DNA of 64,000 nucleotides from Mesorhizobium huakuii (GCF_014189455.1 NZ_CP050296.1:4646001-4710000), one strand, 5' to 3'; counted from the stretch's first letter, positions 10,723-20,174 are shown. A program made the numbers and translations. Notes: a model not told the origin generated them from the sequence alone.

Positions 10723-11601
10723 ATGCGGGTCGCGACTTTTTCGATCGCCGGCGAACGTCGCGTGGGTCTTGTCGACCTCGATGCCCAGACCATTGCCCCC
10801 TTCGATTTCTCCGTCGACCAGGCCAAATCAGGCATTCTGGCTTTGATCGAGCGCAATGGCGCCGGCCTGCCGCGCACGCTCTCGCCGATCCCGCTGGTGC
10901 AGGTCGAGATCGAAGCGCCGATCCCGCAGCCGCGCCGCAACATCTTCTGCGTCGGCAAGAACTATCACGAGCACGCGCATGAATTCGCCCGCAGCGGTTT
11001 CGATTCCAGCGCCGGCGCCGGCGCGATCCCCAAGCATCCGATCATCTTTTCCAAAGTGCCGGAATCGGTCGTCGCCAACCATGCCAGCGTGCTGATCGAT
11101 CCCTCGGTTTCGACGGCGATCGACTACGAGGCGGAACTGGCCGTCATCATCGGCAAGGGCGGGCGCGGCATTTCGAAGGCGAATGCGCTCGACCATGTCT
11201 GGGGCTATACCATCGTCAACGACGTCACGGCGCGCGACCTGCAAGGCAAATACAGCCAGTGGCTGATCGGTAAGTCGCAGGACACATTCTGTCCAATGGG
11301 GCCATGGGCGGTGACCAAGGACGAACTTGATCTGGCGACCGCCGGCATCCGGTGTTTCGTCAATGAGGATCTGCGTCAGGATTCCCGGATCTCGCTGCTC
11401 ATCTTCGACATTCCGACCATCATCGCCACCCTGTCGCAAGGCATCACGCTGAAGCCCGGCGACATCATCGCCACCGGCACGCCGGTCGGTGTCGGCATCG
11501 GTTTTGATCCGCCGAAATACCTCAAGGCCGGCGACGTCGTGCGCATCGAGATCGACGGCATCGGCACGCTGGAAAACCGCTTCGCGGAGCATGCGCAATG
11601 A
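10723..11601 (+). CDS. Fumarylacetoacetate hydrolase (FAH) family protein
   Basis: Likely acts on a carbon-carbon or decarboxylation/hydration step of a small keto acid in the cytoplasm. The family core begins at KNYHEHAHEF (around residue 80), with metal-site parts EAELAVIIGKGGRGI and VNDVTARDLQ, then KSQDTFCPMGPW and the C-terminal TGTPVGVGIGF. At 292 residues it matches the YcgM/HpcE-like and ureidoglycolate-lyase-like groups. ATG 10723 has GGGAGGAAG upstream; the frame extends to 10645 through operator DNA, which I exclude. It overlaps the next hydrolase gene by ATGA. The exact substrate cannot be read from the sequence. Confidence 0.82.
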   Translation: MRVATFSIAGERRVGLVDLDAQTIAPFDFSVDQAKSGILALIERNGAGLPRTLSPIPLVQVEIEAPIPQPRRNIFCVGKNYHEHAHEFARSGFDSSAGAGAIPKHPIIFSKVPESVVANHASVLIDPSVSTAIDYEAELAVIIGKGGRGISKANALDHVWGYTIVNDVTARDLQGKYSQWLIGKSQDTFCPMGPWAVTKDELDLATAGIRCFVNEDLRQDSRISLLIFDIPTIIATLSQGITLKPGDIIATGTPVGVGIGFDPPKYLKAGDVVRIEIDGIGTLENRFAEHAQ

Positions 11602-12377
11602 CCACGGTGACAGTTGGCCAGGTGGTTGCCGAAACCGTCGGCGATGGTGCGGCCGTGGTGATGATCCATGGCCTCGGCGGCACGTCGAACATGTTCCAGC
11701 CGCAGATGGCGGCACTTTCCGGGTACCGCGTCATCCGGCTCGACCTTCCGGGCTCTGGCCGCTCGCCACGCCCGATCGAACCACTGACCATCGAAGGGAT
11801 GAGCGAGGCCGTCATCCGCGCCATGGCCGGCATGGGGGTCGTATCTGCGCATTTCGTCGGCCATTCGATGGGCACCATCGTTTGCCAGCAGATCGCCGCG
11901 ACGCAGCCCTCGCTGGTTAAATCGCTGGCGCTGTTCGGTGCGCTCGCGGAACCGGCTGAAGCGACCAGGCAAGGGCTCGGCAATCGGGCGCGGCTGGCGC
12001 GTTCGGGTGGTATCGCCGACATCGCCGACCAGATCGTCGCCAATGCGATCTCGGCGCACACCAGGGAAACCTCGCCTGCCGCCGTCGCCTTTGTGCGGGA
12101 GTCGATCACCAGGCAGGATCCGGAATCCTATGCCCGCACCTGCGAGGCGTTGGCCAAGGCGACCGCCGTCGATGCGCGCAGGATCACGGCGCCGACATTG
12201 CTGGTCACCGGCGACGCTGACACGGTCAACCCGCAAGGGGTCGCCCAGGCGCTTGCCGACAAGATCAAGGGCGCCGTATTCTCGTCGCTGGATCGGTGCG
12301 GGCACTGGGCCACGGTGGAAAGCCCGCGCGAAAGCAGCCAGAAGCTCGCCGATTTTTTGAGACGGGTTGATAGGTGA
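11598..12377 (+). CDS. Alpha/beta hydrolase
   Basis: Cytoplasmic esterase or C-C bond hydrolase of the alpha/beta fold. It has the oxyanion HGLGG motif, nucleophile elbow GHSMGT near residue 95, an acid in TGDADTVNP and the histidine in CGHWATVESP. The 259 residues are typical of enol-lactone hydrolase or meta-cleavage hydrolase relatives. It overlaps the FAH-family gene by ATGA, and the amidohydrolase gene follows after 52 bases, so it belongs to the same pathway, substrate unknown. It resembles PcaD-type hydrolases in layout but a second pcaD is not implied. Confidence 0.85.
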   Translation: MTTVTVGQVVAETVGDGAAVVMIHGLGGTSNMFQPQMAALSGYRVIRLDLPGSGRSPRPIEPLTIEGMSEAVIRAMAGMGVVSAHFVGHSMGTIVCQQIAATQPSLVKSLALFGALAEPAEATRQGLGNRARLARSGGIADIADQIVANAISAHTRETSPAAVAFVRESITRQDPESYARTCEALAKATAVDARRITAPTLLVTGDADTVNPQGVAQALADKIKGAVFSSLDRCGHWATVESPRESSQKLADFLRRVDR

Positions 12378-12429
12378 GGATTTCAGATCGGGCGTAGAAC
12401 TACGCGCTCGGCAAGTTGGGAGGCTTGTG

Positions 12430-13770
12430 ATGGCAGACGATAGCTGGAACGGCAACGGTTCGGGCAGCACGCTGTTCACCAATGTGCGCGTGCTCGACGC
12501 ATCAGGTGAATATCCCTACACCGGCGAGGTGCTGGTGCACGGCAACCGCATCAAGCAGATCACCAAGGGCTCGTCGCGCTTCGGCTCGTCCTCTTCGTCG
12601 TCCTACACTGGCGGCGCACCAGGGGGCGCAACCGTCATCGACGGCATGGGCGCGACGCTGATGCCCGGCATGATCGATGCGCATCTGCATCTGTCCTGGA
12701 ACAACGCGCCCGGCATCGACCCCATCCAGATGATGGAGATCGAGGAGCACATGCTGGTCACCATGGAAATGGCCAAGCTGGTGCTCGATGCCGGTTTCAC
12801 CGCCGGCAGGGGTGCGGCCGCCGCCAAGCCGCGTCTCGATGTCGTCGCCAAGAAATTCATCAACCAGGGCCGCTTCCCCGGACCGCGCTACCTCGCGGCG
12901 GGGCCGGAGATCACCACGGTCGGCGGCCTCGGCGATTCCTCGCCGTCGCACATTCCGCATGAGGGGCTGAACCTCGGCATCGTCGTTTCCGGTCCCGAGG
13001 AAATCCGCCGCACCGTGCGCCAACTGATCAAATACGGCGTCGATTCGATAAAGCTCAATCTGTCCGGCGAGAGCATCACCGGCATGGGCGCCGAGGAGAC
13101 GCCGATGTCGGAAGAGGAGGTCGCCATGGCCGCTTCCGAGGCGCGCTGCCGCAACAAGGTGCTGTCGGCGCATGCGCGCTCGTCCGGCTCGGTCAAGCAG
13201 TGCGTCCGTCACGGCATCCAGAACATCTACCATGCCTCCTTCGCCGACGAGGAAGCGCTCGACATGCTGGAAGCGGTCAAGGACAAGCATTTCGTCGCGC
13301 CCGGCATCGCCTGGCTGATCAACACCGCGCGCCATGCAGAGCAATGGGGCATCAAGCCGGGCTCGCCGCTGTCGCTCGAATATGAGCGCGAACTCGAAAT
13401 GTGCATCGACACGATGAAGAAGATGCACCGGCGCGGCATCCGCGTCCTGATCGGCGGCGACTACGGTTTTGCCTGGACGCCGCAAGGCACAAACGCAAAG
13501 GACATCCAGACCTTTGTCGAGATGCTCGGCTTCTCGCCGATGGAAGCGATCCAGGCCGGCACGAAGTATGGCGGCCAGATCATGAACATGGGCGACGAGC
13601 TCGGCATGATTAAGGAAGGTTACCTCGCCGACATCCTGCTGATCGACGGCGACCCCATCGCGGATGTGCGCATCCTGCAGGACAAGAACCGCATCCTCGC
13701 CATCATGAAGGACGGCAAGTTCCACAAGGCGCCGCGCATGAACGAGCAGCGCCGGCGGCTGACGGCATGA
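12430..13770 (+). CDS. Amidohydrolase family protein (metal-dependent)
   Basis: Metal-dependent hydrolase of the amidohydrolase superfamily (imidazolonepropionase/prolidase-like group). The beta-strand 1 metal motif is DAHLHLSW (His85 and His87), later ligands are likely in SAHARSS and NIYHASFAD, and the catalytic aspartate in IGGDYGFAW. The C-terminal ending KEGYLADILLIDGDPI is typical. I chose ATG 12430, with GGGAGGC upstream, instead of the frame's earlier ATG at 12367 inside the preceding gene. An unusual Ser/Gly-rich insertion lies at residues 48-66. It overlaps the permease gene by ATGA, so import and hydrolysis are tightly linked. Confidence 0.85.
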   Translation: MADDSWNGNGSGSTLFTNVRVLDASGEYPYTGEVLVHGNRIKQITKGSSRFGSSSSSSYTGGAPGGATVIDGMGATLMPGMIDAHLHLSWNNAPGIDPIQMMEIEEHMLVTMEMAKLVLDAGFTAGRGAAAAKPRLDVVAKKFINQGRFPGPRYLAAGPEITTVGGLGDSSPSHIPHEGLNLGIVVSGPEEIRRTVRQLIKYGVDSIKLNLSGESITGMGAEETPMSEEEVAMAASEARCRNKVLSAHARSSGSVKQCVRHGIQNIYHASFADEEALDMLEAVKDKHFVAPGIAWLINTARHAEQWGIKPGSPLSLEYERELEMCIDTMKKMHRRGIRVLIGGDYGFAWTPQGTNAKDIQTFVEMLGFSPMEAIQAGTKYGGQIMNMGDELGMIKEGYLADILLIDGDPIADVRILQDKNRILAIMKDGKFHKAPRMNEQRRRLTA

Positions 13771-14816
13771 GCCTGCTCGACCGGCCATCGCAGTCGGCGC
13801 TCTCGGAGGGCGGCATGACGCGCCGGCAGGCCTGGGGCCTTGTCGGCCTGCTTGGCGTCGCGATCATCGCATGGCTGGTCTTCGCTGTCTGGCCGGATTG
13901 GCTGAACGCGATCCTGATTTCGAAAAAGGCCTTCGTCAGCGCCATCCTCAACGGCATCACGCTGGCCGGCCTCTATTTCCTCGTCGCCAGCGGCTTCACG
14001 CTGATCTTCGGCCTGATGCGCAACGTCAATCTCGCGCATGGTTCGCTCTATCTGCTCGGCGCCTATATCGGCTACGAAGTCACCAACCGCACCGGCTACT
14101 GGCTGCTCGGCGTCGCCGCCGGTTTTGCCGTGCTGGCCATCGTCGGCGTCGTCATGCAGGTCTTCGTTTTCCGTCGCCTCGAAGGCGATGATTTGCGCCA
14201 GACCCTGGTCTCGATCGGCATCTCGATCGTCGCCGCCGATCTGATGCTGGCGGTGTGGGCCGGCGGCACCTACCAGATCACCACACCGGAATGGCTCGAC
14301 GGCGCCCTGACCTTGCCCATCATCACAGCCGTGCGTTCCAACGGCGCCTCGGTCTTCCTCACCTATCCGCTCTACCGCGTCGTCGTGCTGGCGGCGGCGA
14401 TCGTCATCGGCGTCGGCCTGTGGCTGATGCTGCACAAGACCCGCGTCGGCATGATGATCCGCGCCGGCGTCGACGACCGCGCCATGCTGCAGGCGTCGGG
14501 TGTGAATGTGCATGCGGTGTTCGCCATCGTCTTCGCCGTTGGTGCCGGCCTTGCCGGCTTTGCCGGCGTCGTCGGCGGCTCGGCGCTCTCGGTCGCGCCC
14601 GGTGAGGATGTGCGCTACCTCCTGGCCTCGCTGGTCGTGGTCATCGTCGGCGGCATGGGTTCGATCACGGGCGCCGCCATCGGTGCGCTGCTCATCGGCC
14701 TCGCCGAGCAGATCGGCCTCGTCTACTTCCCGACCTATGGCATCGTGCTGACCTTCGTCATCATGGTGGTGACGCTGGCGGTCCGACCGCAAGGCATTAT
14801 GGGGAAGGCAAGATGA
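13767..14816 (+). CDS. livH: Branched-chain-type ABC transporter permease (LivH)
   Basis: Inner-membrane permease of the second branched-chain-type importer in the window. After a roughly 20-residue cytoplasmic leader it has multiple helices, the LivH hallmark RNVNLAHGSLYLLGAY and the cytoplasmic coupling region LLASLVVVIVGGMGSITGAAIGALLIG. The 349 residues are slightly long owing to the N-terminal extension. ATGA overlaps tie it to the amidohydrolase before and the LivM-type gene after. The substrate is likely the compound processed by the FAH-family protein, hydrolase and amidohydrolase. Confidence 0.9.
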   Translation: MSLLDRPSQSALSEGGMTRRQAWGLVGLLGVAIIAWLVFAVWPDWLNAILISKKAFVSAILNGITLAGLYFLVASGFTLIFGLMRNVNLAHGSLYLLGAYIGYEVTNRTGYWLLGVAAGFAVLAIVGVVMQVFVFRRLEGDDLRQTLVSIGISIVAADLMLAVWAGGTYQITTPEWLDGALTLPIITAVRSNGASVFLTYPLYRVVVLAAAIVIGVGLWLMLHKTRVGMMIRAGVDDRAMLQASGVNVHAVFAIVFAVGAGLAGFAGVVGGSALSVAPGEDVRYLLASLVVVIVGGMGSITGAAIGALLIGLAEQIGLVYFPTYGIVLTFVIMVVTLAVRPQGIMGKAR

Positions 14817-15841
14817 GCCTGGCTATCGCCACCCCCAATGCAGCGGCGCAGCGGAACTGGCTGGAGAAGCTCGGCGCCGGCCACATCATTCTGGCCGTCG
14901 CGTTGGTGCTCTATCCCTTGGTGGCATCCGATTTCTTCCTGACGCAGATCGGCGGCTATTCCTTGATCTTCGGCATGCTCGGCCTGTCGCTGATGCTGCT
15001 CGCCGGCTATGGCGGCATGGTGAGCCTGGCGCAGATCACTGTTGCCGGCATAGCCGCCTATGCCATCGCCATCCTCGGCAACAACAATTCCAACATCCTC
15101 GGCTTCGGCTGGCCATGGTGGCTCGCGGTGCCGTTCGCGCTGCTTGCGGCGGCTTTGGCATCGGCGCTGATCGGCTGGATCTCGGTGCGCACCGAGGGCA
15201 TCTACACCATCATGATCACGCTGGCGATCGCTACCGCGACCTACTATTTCGCGCAGCAGAACTACGCCATTTTCAACGGCCATTCCGGCTATGCCGGCAT
15301 CCGTGCGCCAGCCTTCTGGAGCGTCAACTGGCGTGACCCCAGGCCGTTCTACTATCTCTGCCTTGGCCTGGCGGTGCTCTCCTATGCCGCCGTGCTCTAC
15401 GGCTCGCGCTCGACCTTCGGCATGACCTTGCAGGCGATCCGCGACAATCCGCGCCGCATGCGTGCGCTGGGCTATCACGTCACCGCGCATAAGGTCTTCG
15501 CCTGGCTGCTGGCCGGCGTGATCGCCGGACTGGCGGGCGTGCTGCTGGTCTGGTTCAACGGCCGCGTCTCGCCCGGCACCATCGGCGTCGATGCCGCGAT
15601 CGACGTGCTGATCATTGCCGTCATCGGCGGCCTGCGCCACCCGATCGGGCCGTTTCTGGGTGCGGTCGTCGTTATCCTGATGCAGACCTTCGCCATCGAC
15701 ATCGTCGGCGCCGAGCGTTTCAACACGCTGATCGGCATGGTGTTCCTGGTGATCGTCTTCGTCTCACCGGATGGAATTCTTGGGTTGTGGGGGAGGATCA
15801 AGCCACATCTTGCCCAGGAGTCCTTGCGTCCCGGCCCCTAG
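14813..15841 (+). CDS. livM: Branched-chain-type ABC transporter permease (LivM)
   Basis: Partner permease of the preceding LivH-type protein. It shows the LivM pattern: IFGMLGLSLMLLAGYGGMVSLAQ, RTEGIYTIMITLAIA and TLQAIRDNPRRMRALGYHV, followed by VLIIAVIGGLRHPIGPFLGA and a C-terminal FVSPDGILGLWGR. Length 342 is normal. It overlaps livH by ATGA. The substrate-binding protein gene begins 52 bases after its stop with its own strong GGGAGG ribosome-binding site. Confidence 0.9.
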   Translation: MSLAIATPNAAAQRNWLEKLGAGHIILAVALVLYPLVASDFFLTQIGGYSLIFGMLGLSLMLLAGYGGMVSLAQITVAGIAAYAIAILGNNNSNILGFGWPWWLAVPFALLAAALASALIGWISVRTEGIYTIMITLAIATATYYFAQQNYAIFNGHSGYAGIRAPAFWSVNWRDPRPFYYLCLGLAVLSYAAVLYGSRSTFGMTLQAIRDNPRRMRALGYHVTAHKVFAWLLAGVIAGLAGVLLVWFNGRVSPGTIGVDAAIDVLIIAVIGGLRHPIGPFLGAVVVILMQTFAIDIVGAERFNTLIGMVFLVIVFVSPDGILGLWGRIKPHLAQESLRPGP

Positions 15842-15893
15842 CCGCCGGGATGGAATGAACCACTGCAAAAACGAAATCAACGGGAGGAAAATC

Positions 15894-17141
15894 ATGAGGA
15901 TGCATAGACGTACAGTGCTCGCGCTGGCTGTGTTCACCGGGCTAACGGCGCCGTCGATGGCGCTGGCTGCCGACGACACCATCAAGATCGGCCTGCTCGC
16001 CACTTTCGAGGGGCCGTTCACGGTGCTCGGCGAGGATAGCGAGCGCGGCGCCATGACCGCGGTCGAGGAAGTCGGTGGCAAGGTTGCCGGCAAGAAGATC
16101 GAGATCGTCAAGGGTTCGTCCGATGCCTCGCCCGACAGTGCGGTACGCGCCGCGCGCAAGCTGGTCGAGCAGGACGGCGTCAAGGTGCTGGTCGGCCCGC
16201 TCTCGGGCGACGAAGGCCTCGCCGTCAAAGACTACGCCAAGACCCAGCCGAACGTGACCTTCATCAACGGCACTTCGGCCGCGCAGGACACCACGCTGCG
16301 CAATCCGGCGGAGAACTTCTTCCGCTTCTCGACCGATGGCGCGCAGTGGATGGCCGGCCTCGGCACCTATGCCTTCAAGGACAAGGGCTACAAAAAAGTC
16401 GCCACCGTCGCCGAGGACTATTCCTTCCCCTACACGCAGGTGTTCGGCTTCATGGCCGAGTTCTGCAAGGCCGGCGGTCACGTGCCGTCGAAGTCGTGGG
16501 TGCCGATCGGCAACAAGGACTTTTCCTCGGTCATCGCCGCCATTCCTGAAGGCGTCGACGCGATCTATGTCGCGCTCGGCGGCGCCGATGCTGTCAACTT
16601 CCTGACCCAGTACCAACAAAGCGGCGGCACCGCGCCGCTGATCGGCGGTTCGATCACCGTCGACCAGACCGTGCTGACCTCGAAAGGCAAGCTGAAGGAT
16701 GTGCTGAAGGGCACGCCGTCGGCCGGCCCGACCGCCGACACCAATGACGCGCCGGCCTGGAAGGCCTTCGTCGAGGCCTACAAGAAGCAGCCGGGCGCGT
16801 TTCCGTCGCCCTCGCTCTTCGCCCATGGCTACTATGTCGACATGAAGGCGACGCTGCTCGGCCTCGACCAGGTCGGCGGCGATGTCTCCGACGGCGGCAA
16901 GAAGCTGCGCGACGCGCTGTCGAAACTGTCCTTCGACACGCCGACCGGCAAGGTGTCGCTCGACAAGAACCGCAACGCCATCGCCGACATCTTCCTGACC
17001 GAGGTCACCGAAGGCGCCGACGGCAATCTCCTCAACAAGCTGGTCAAGGTCGTGCCGCAGGTCAACCAGACGCTCGGCATTCCCGAAGACGAGTTCATGA
17101 AGCTCGGCGCGGTCAACCGCGACAATCCGAGCTGCCCGTAA
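15894..17141 (+). CDS. ABC transporter periplasmic substrate-binding protein (Peripla_BP_6 type)
   Basis: Periplasmic receptor for the LivHMG and LivF-fusion importer. The start MRMHRRTVLALAVFTGLTAP gives a clean Sec signal peptide with an ALA-A cleavage site near residue 23; GGGAGG precedes the ATG at 15894. The mature part has the family pattern IKIGLLATFEGPFTVLGED and VKVLVGPLSGDEGLAVKDYA. The open frame reaches back to 15771 inside livM, which I reject. Length is 415 residues. The ligand is unknown; aromatic or amide-type compounds are plausible from the neighbouring hydrolases. Confidence 0.9.
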   Translation: MRMHRRTVLALAVFTGLTAPSMALAADDTIKIGLLATFEGPFTVLGEDSERGAMTAVEEVGGKVAGKKIEIVKGSSDASPDSAVRAARKLVEQDGVKVLVGPLSGDEGLAVKDYAKTQPNVTFINGTSAAQDTTLRNPAENFFRFSTDGAQWMAGLGTYAFKDKGYKKVATVAEDYSFPYTQVFGFMAEFCKAGGHVPSKSWVPIGNKDFSSVIAAIPEGVDAIYVALGGADAVNFLTQYQQSGGTAPLIGGSITVDQTVLTSKGKLKDVLKGTPSAGPTADTNDAPAWKAFVEAYKKQPGAFPSPSLFAHGYYVDMKATLLGLDQVGGDVSDGGKKLRDALSKLSFDTPTGKVSLDKNRNAIADIFLTEVTEGADGNLLNKLVKVVPQVNQTLGIPEDEFMKLGAVNRDNPSCP

Positions 17142-17152
17142 CCGGACGTCGA

Positions 17153-17950
17153 GTGCAGCCGCCAGTGACCGAAAGCTTCGCAGCAAACCGTCTCCAGAGC
17201 ACCGGCGCCTATGCGCTGGAGCTCGATGGCGTGGCGCGGCATTTCGGGGCGCTGGTGGCGCTCTCGGGCATCACTATGAGGATCGCGGCCGGCGAACGGC
17301 GCGCGGTCCTCGGCTCCAACGGCGCCGGCAAGACGACTCTGTTCAACGCCGTGACCGGCGACTTCCTGCCGACGGCGGGGCGCATCCGTTTCTTCGGCGA
17401 GGACATCACCGACCTGCCGCCGCATGAGCGCATCCGGCGCGGGCTGCGCCGCACCTATCAGATATCGCAATTGTTCAAGGGCCTGTCAGTCCTCGATTCC
17501 ATCTTTCTCGCTTGCCGTGGCGTTTCGCGCCGGCGGTTCTCGCTGCTGCGCCCGGCGGCAAACGACGTCAACATGGTGCAGGCGGAATCGATCCTCAACG
17601 CCGTGCATCTGGAAACCTACCGCGACACGCTGGTGGCGACGCTGAGCCACGGTCAGCAGCGCCAACTGGAGATCGCGCTGGCATTGGCCGGCGCGCCGCG
17701 CTTCATCCTGTTCGACGAGCCGGCGGCCGGCCTGTCGCCGACCGAGCGCCGCGATCTCGTCGCCATCCTCAACGCGCTGCCGAAGCATATCGGCTACATC
17801 ATCATCGAGCACGATCTCGATGTCGCGCTGCGCGTCTCGGAATATGTCTCGATGATGCACAATGGCCGCCTGTTCAAGGAAGGCACACCGCAGGAGATCG
17901 AGGCCGATCCTGAGGTTCAGGAGATCTATCTCGGGGGCAAGCATGGCTGA
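17153..17950 (+). CDS. livG: ABC transporter ATP-binding protein, LivG type
   Basis: ATPase subunit of the second importer. Walker A is GSNGAGKTT, the signature is LSHGQQRQLEIALAL, Walker B is FILFDEPAAGLSP and the switch region is IIIEHDLDVAL; the C-terminus ends in the LivG-type DPEVQEIYLGGKHG. The GTG at 17153 is the longest start, 12 bases after the binding-protein stop; an initiation slightly downstream is possible because the conserved domain begins near residue 20. It overlaps the next gene by 8 bases. The 265-residue length is normal. Confidence 0.88.
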   Translation: MQPPVTESFAANRLQSTGAYALELDGVARHFGALVALSGITMRIAAGERRAVLGSNGAGKTTLFNAVTGDFLPTAGRIRFFGEDITDLPPHERIRRGLRRTYQISQLFKGLSVLDSIFLACRGVSRRRFSLLRPAANDVNMVQAESILNAVHLETYRDTLVATLSHGQQRQLEIALALAGAPRFILFDEPAAGLSPTERRDLVAILNALPKHIGYIIIEHDLDVALRVSEYVSMMHNGRLFKEGTPQEIEADPEVQEIYLGGKHG

Positions 17951-20174
17951 GCGCACCTCTCGCCAAACGCCTGGGAAGATCGCCAAGGCCATGCTGCGCA
18001 TCGACGATCTGCAGGTCTTCTATGGCGAGAGCCATGCGCTGCAAGGTGTTTCCCTGACGCTGGAAAGCGGCGTGCTGTCGGTGGTCGGCCGCAACGGTAT
18101 GGGCAAGTCGACGCTGTGCAACACCATCGTCGGCTTGAAGCGGGCCAAGTCCGGCTCGATCCGCGTCGACGGCCGCGAAATCACGGCGCTCGAGCCGCAC
18201 GAAATCCATCGGCTCGGTGTCGGCTATGTGCCGCAAGGCCGCCGTGTCTGGCCAAGCCTGACGGTCGACGAGCATCTGCGCCTCGCCGCCGGCAACAGGC
18301 GCGATGCGAGCTGGACAGTCGAGCGCGTCTACCAGACCTTTCCGCGCCTGGCCGAACGCCGCGGCAATGGCGGCTCGCAGTTGTCTGGCGGCGAACAGCA
18401 GATGCTGGCCATCTCGCGGGCGCTGCTCAGCGATCCCAAGCTTTTGGTTATGGACGAGCCGACCGAAGGTCTGGCGCCAGTCATCGTCGACCAGGTCGAG
18501 CGCATGCTGGTCGACCTCGCCGCCGAAGGCGAGATGGCGGTGCTGGTTATCGAGCAGAATATCGGCGTGGCGACCGCGGTGTCGAACCAGGTCGCCATCA
18601 TGGTCAATGGCCGCATCAACCGGCTGATGGATGCCAAGGCGCTCGCCGCCGACCGCGAATTGCAGCAACGGCTGCTCGGAGTCGGCCGCCATGGCGAGGA
18701 AGCGCAAGTCACGCCGGCGGACGTGGCGCAGGCCAGGGAACAACTGGCTGAAGTTTACCGCGTCGACAGGGCTGGCACCGGTTCGGCCGAGCCGATGCCG
18801 CAGAACGGCGTCTATCGCCCAGTCACCGAACTGCCCAACCGCTGGAACGTCCCGGTCACCGAGCTGCGGCAGGCAGCGGTCGACAAGGCAGCACCGCAGG
18901 ACGATTTGAAAAAGGTTTTTGCCATTCCCTTTGCCGAGCGCATCGGCCGGACCGTGCTGGTCGTCGGCACTTTTGACACCAAGGGCAAGGAATTGCGCTT
19001 CGTCGCCGACCGGCTGAAAGCGCTCGGCCTGCCCGTGCGCACGGTTGATCTCTCCACATCGGGAAAACCGACAAGCGCCGATGTCCCCGCCATGCAGGTG
19101 GCCGGCATGCACCAGCGGGGTTCGTCCGCCGTCTTCACCAATGATCGCGGTGGCTCGGTCAGCGCCATGGCCGAAGCCTTCGCACGCTGGATCGAGCGCG
19201 AACCGCGCATCGGCGGTGTGATCTCGGCCGGTGGTTCCGGCGGCACCACGCTGGCAACGGCGGGCATGCGCGTGCTGCCGGTCGGCATCCCGAAGCTGAT
19301 GGTCTCGACGGTGGCGGCCGGCGACGTCGCCCAATATGTCGGCGGCGCCGACATCATGATGCTCCATTCGGTCGCCGATGTTCAGGGGCTGAACTCAATC
19401 ACCGAACAGGTGCTGTCCAACGCCGCGCACGCCATGGCCGGCATGGTCGCGCAACTGCCCAACGCCGAGGCGTGGGAAGCAAAACGCAAGCTGGCGCGAC
19501 CGGCCGTCGGCATCACCATGTTCGGCGTCACCACGCCTCTGGTGCAAGCGGTGACCAAACGCCTCGAGGCCGACTATGACTGCCTCGTCTTCCATGCCAC
19601 CGGCATTGGCGGGCGGGCGATGGAAAACCTCGGCGACTCCCGGCTGCTGTCGGCCTTCCTCGATCTCACCACCACGGAAGTCGCTGACATGATCGTCGGC
19701 GGCGTCTTCCCGGCGACAGAGGATCGCTTTGGGGCGGCCATCCGCACCGGTCTGCCCTATGTCGGCTCGACCGGCGCGCTCGACATGGTCAATTTCGGCC
19801 CGCGCGACAGCGTGCCGGAGAAATTCCGCAGCCGCAAATTCGTCATTCACAATCCCAACGTCACGCTGATGCGCACCACGCGCGACGAGAACCGCGCTTT
19901 CGGCGAATGGATCGGCGCCCGGCTCAACGCCATGAACGGCCCGGTGCGCTTCCTGCTTCCCGAAGGCGGCGTGTCGATGCTTGATGCGCCCGGCCAGCCC
20001 TTTCATGATCCGGAAGCCGACAACGCTCTGTTCGAGGCGATCGAGAAGACGGTTCGCCGCACGCCCTTGCGCCATGTCGAACGCGTGCGGGCCAACATCA
20101 ACGACACGCCTTTCGTCGACGCGGCGATTGCTGCCTTCCACGCGATCACGCCGAAGCTGCAGAGGCGGGCATGA
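17943..20174 (+). CDS. LivF-type ABC ATPase fused to a Tm-1-like (UPF0261) domain
   Basis: Two-domain protein of 743 residues. Residues 17-250 are a complete LivF-type ATPase: Walker A GRNGMGKST at 49-57, signature LSGGEQQ at 147-153, Walker B LLVMDEPTEGL. After a linker of about 80 residues, residues 334-743 form a full Tm-1-like/UPF0261 domain: VVGTFDTKGKELRFVADRL, ISAGGSGGTTLATAGMRVLP, FGVTTPLVQAV, FHATGIGGRAME. UPF0261 proteins are usually separate; the domain relates to the N-terminal part of tomato Tm-1 and binds nucleotide, but its reaction is unclear. ATG 17943 overlaps the livG stop. It closes the importer operon, suggesting the domain acts on the imported compound or regulates uptake. 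Confidence 0.9.
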   Translation: MAERTSRQTPGKIAKAMLRIDDLQVFYGESHALQGVSLTLESGVLSVVGRNGMGKSTLCNTIVGLKRAKSGSIRVDGREITALEPHEIHRLGVGYVPQGRRVWPSLTVDEHLRLAAGNRRDASWTVERVYQTFPRLAERRGNGGSQLSGGEQQMLAISRALLSDPKLLVMDEPTEGLAPVIVDQVERMLVDLAAEGEMAVLVIEQNIGVATAVSNQVAIMVNGRINRLMDAKALAADRELQQRLLGVGRHGEEAQVTPADVAQAREQLAEVYRVDRAGTGSAEPMPQNGVYRPVTELPNRWNVPVTELRQAAVDKAAPQDDLKKVFAIPFAERIGRTVLVVGTFDTKGKELRFVADRLKALGLPVRTVDLSTSGKPTSADVPAMQVAGMHQRGSSAVFTNDRGGSVSAMAEAFARWIEREPRIGGVISAGGSGGTTLATAGMRVLPVGIPKLMVSTVAAGDVAQYVGGADIMMLHSVADVQGLNSITEQVLSNAAHAMAGMVAQLPNAEAWEAKRKLARPAVGITMFGVTTPLVQAVTKRLEADYDCLVFHATGIGGRAMENLGDSRLLSAFLDLTTTEVADMIVGGVFPATEDRFGAAIRTGLPYVGSTGALDMVNFGPRDSVPEKFRSRKFVIHNPNVTLMRTTRDENRAFGEWIGARLNAMNGPVRFLLPEGGVSMLDAPGQPFHDPEADNALFEAIEKTVRRTPLRHVERVRANINDTPFVDAAIAAFHAITPKLQRRA

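Noticed and set aside
12502..13788. 428-codon open frame on the minus strand
   Set aside because: Shadow of the amidohydrolase gene in the opposite strand, composition unlike a real protein.
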